Assembly (NCBI RefSeq): GCF_036013525.1
Contig: NZ_CP107853.1
Location: forward strand, 248,001 to 312,000
Length of the DNA stretch: 64,000 nucleotides
Origin: Nonomuraea sp. NBC_00507
GTDB taxonomy: Bacteria; Actinomycetota; Actinomycetes; Streptosporangiales; Streptosporangiaceae
Reading direction: 5' to 3'
The notes beneath the pieces are model-generated. The model searched no databases. It was given only the letters and a program-made list of their open reading frames with translations, and was not told where the DNA came from. A program made the position numbers and the translations under genes. This document shows positions 62,825 to 64,000 of the stretch, piece after piece (the first letter of the stretch is position 1; every line of letters begins with the position of its first letter).

Positions 62825-63403
62825 GTGACCAGCCGTCGCTGGATTGCCGTAGCCGCCGCGTTCTTGGCAGCCCCCGTGCTCGCCGGCTGCGGGGCCGGAT
62901 TCAACGCCACCACTAACGTGCCCTACGCCCCCAACGAGGCACAGGCCTTGATCGAGAAGGGCGCTTACGGCACTCGCGGCATTCAGATCCCGCAGGCGTT
63001 CATCCTCGGCCCGGACGCGGGCGCCCAGCTTCCCTGGCGCGGCTCCGCCCCGATCTACCTCAACATCCTCAACACGGCCGGCACCCCCGACACCCTGCAG
63101 GCCGTCTCCGCGGGGAGCATGGGCACGGTGAAGGTCACGGCCCCGATCCAGCTGCCGAGCAACCAGCTCGTCAACACCGGCAAGCCGAGCCCGCAGCTCA
63201 TGCTCGAAGCGATCCCCAGGAGCCTCAGGGGCGGCGAGAGCATCAAGCTGGACCTCCAGTTCGCCAACGCCGGCACGGTGTCCATGAACGTCCCTGTGGT
63301 CACGCGTAGCCGCGAATTCGCGGCCTACCCCCCGGCCCCGGGCGCCACCCCGGCCCCCACGCCCAGCCCGACGCCGTCAGCGCACGCCGAAGAATCTCAC
63401 TAA
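62825..63403 (+). CDS. LpqE-like lipoprotein
   Basis: This 192-residue lipoprotein has lipobox VLAGC (Cys about residue 20) after RRWIAVAAAFLAAP. The mature part is a beta domain similar in layout to PCu(A)C-type copper chaperones, but without a clear Met/His site: GIQIPQAFILGP, APIYLNILNTAG, SLRGGESIKLDLQFANAGTV. A Pro/Thr/Ser tail follows. Place and size match mycobacterial LpqE, which is divergent from carD. GTG follows AAGGAG by 9 bases. Confidence 0.78.
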   Translation: MTSRRWIAVAAAFLAAPVLAGCGAGFNATTNVPYAPNEAQALIEKGAYGTRGIQIPQAFILGPDAGAQLPWRGSAPIYLNILNTAGTPDTLQAVSAGSMGTVKVTAPIQLPSNQLVNTGKPSPQLMLEAIPRSLRGGESIKLDLQFANAGTVSMNVPVVTRSREFAAYPPAPGATPAPTPSPTPSAHAEESH

Positions 63404-63411
63404 ACATGACA

Positions 63412-63456
63412 AAACCTTTGTTCCGGTACGGCAAACGCGTACCGGAACAAAGGTTT
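63412..63456. terminator. Perfect 19-bp bidirectional terminator
   Basis: AAACCTTTGTTCCGGTACG pairs with CGTACCGGAACAAAGGTTT across a seven-base loop between the convergent lipoprotein and response-regulator genes. A and T runs flank both arms, so it can act on both strands. Confidence 0.9.
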
Positions 63457-63458
63457 GA

Positions 63459-64000
63459 TCATTCCTCGATCGCGTCGAACTTGTAGCCCAGGCCGCGCAC
63501 GGTCAGGATGCAACGCGGGTTGGACGGGTCGGACTCGATCTTGGCGCGCAGCCGCTTGACGTGAACGTCCAGCGTCTTGGTGTCCCCCACATAGTCGGCG
63601 CCCCAGACGCGGTCGATGAGCTGGCCGCGGGTGAGCACCCGTCCGGCGTTGCGCAGCAGGACCTCCAGCAGCTCGAACTCCTTCAGCGGCAGCTGCACCT
63701 GCTCCCCGCGCACGGCCACGACGTGCCGGTCGACGTCCATGCGGACGGGGCCGACGGCCAGCACCGCGGTCTCCAGCTCCTCCGGCATGTCGCCCTGGCG
63801 GCGGAGCACCGCGCGGATACGGGCGACCAGCTCGCGCGAGGAGAACGGCTTGGTGACGTAGTCGTCGGCGCCCAGCTCAAGACCCACGACCTTGTCGATC
63901 TCGCTGTCCTTGGCCGTCAGCATGATGACCGGCACCTTGGAGCGCTGCCGGAGGGAACGGCACACCTCCGTGCCGGGCAAACCCGGCAGCATCAGGTCGA
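63459..64000 (-). CDS. OmpR/PhoB-type response regulator, N-terminus beyond edge
   Basis: The frame is open to the right edge. The receiver part shows DLMLPGLPG (phospho-Asp at the very edge), VPVIMLTAKDSE and YVTKPFSSRELVARIRAVLR; the C-terminal winged helix has LKEFELLEVLLRNAGRVLTR, DTKTLDVHVKRLRAKIE and LTVRGLGYKFD. Text and position near carD fit the phosphate regulator RegX3/PhoP-type of actinobacteria, but the partner kinase is outside the window. Confidence 0.88.
   Translation of the reverse strand, partial: DLMLPGLPGTEVCRSLRQRSKVPVIMLTAKDSEIDKVVGLELGADDYVTKPFSSRELVARIRAVLRRQGDMPEELETAVLAVGPVRMDVDRHVVAVRGEQVQLPLKEFELLEVLLRNAGRVLTRGQLIDRVWGADYVGDTKTLDVHVKRLRAKIESDPSNPRCILTVRGLGYKFDAIEE

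Overview
The window is high-GC chromosomal DNA from a filamentous actinomycete, most likely of the Streptosporangiaceae/Nonomuraea type. This rests on GC-rich third positions, GTG/TTG starts, leaderless promoters, CGNR, CHRD and DUF2637 proteins, many FadR-type regulators, and the actinobacterial order rlmB-cysS-ispF-carD-lpqE. The genus is an inference.

1-13.4 kb is mostly ordinary chromosome. It holds the serC 3' end, a UPF0114 protein, a rhomboid protease, a fatty-acid pair (SDR and enoyl-CoA hydratase), a STAS protein, a cobalt/nickel ECF transporter (cbiM-cbiQ-cbiO), a family 2 glycosyltransferase, small regulatory proteins, a CHRD protein, a CGNR regulator divergent from a methyltransferase, archease and a glycogen-binding-type E-set protein. 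13.4-22.1 kb carries an NmrA-like reductase with a broken cupin gene behind it. It then holds an L-fuconate/sugar-acid locus: MFS importer, FadR regulator, L-fuconate dehydratase, Zn-dehydrogenase and SDR. Five copies of a CATCTGATG palindrome sit in its two control regions. A maltokinase-cap protein and a PLP enzyme follow.

22.1-26.5 kb is a group II intron whose reverse transcriptase is split by an IS1634-family element. 26.7-41.5 kb is a patchwork: LysR gene, decayed SUKH gene, HigBA module with a dead toxin and intact antitoxin, unknown small proteins, a two-component system divergent from an ABC exporter across a 17-bp inverted repeat, an HTTM/DCC pair, fragments of an XRE regulator and of IS21, and a MATE transporter.

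41.5-53.1 kb is a catabolic island: a carbohydrate-type ABC importer (SBP, two permeases, two ATPases), an aldehyde dehydrogenase, a decayed Ldh-family dehydrogenase and an Fe-dependent alcohol dehydrogenase in one leftward run, with a divergent FadR/GntR regulator, a DJ-1/PfpI protein and an alpha/beta hydrolase to the right. One ATPase has Asn in place of the switch-loop His. An integrase remnant abuts tRNA-Thr(UGU), a typical island scar.

54.3-64 kb returns to core chromosome: tRNA-Thr, rlmB, an ECF sigma factor with a tiny membrane ORF overlapping its start, a flavin-dependent oxidoreductase, cysS, an F420-type PPOX protein, a DUF2637 protein, two GlsB/YeaQ proteins, ispF, carD, an LpqE-like lipoprotein and an OmpR-type response regulator running off the right edge. 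ispD is missing from its usual place between carD and ispF.
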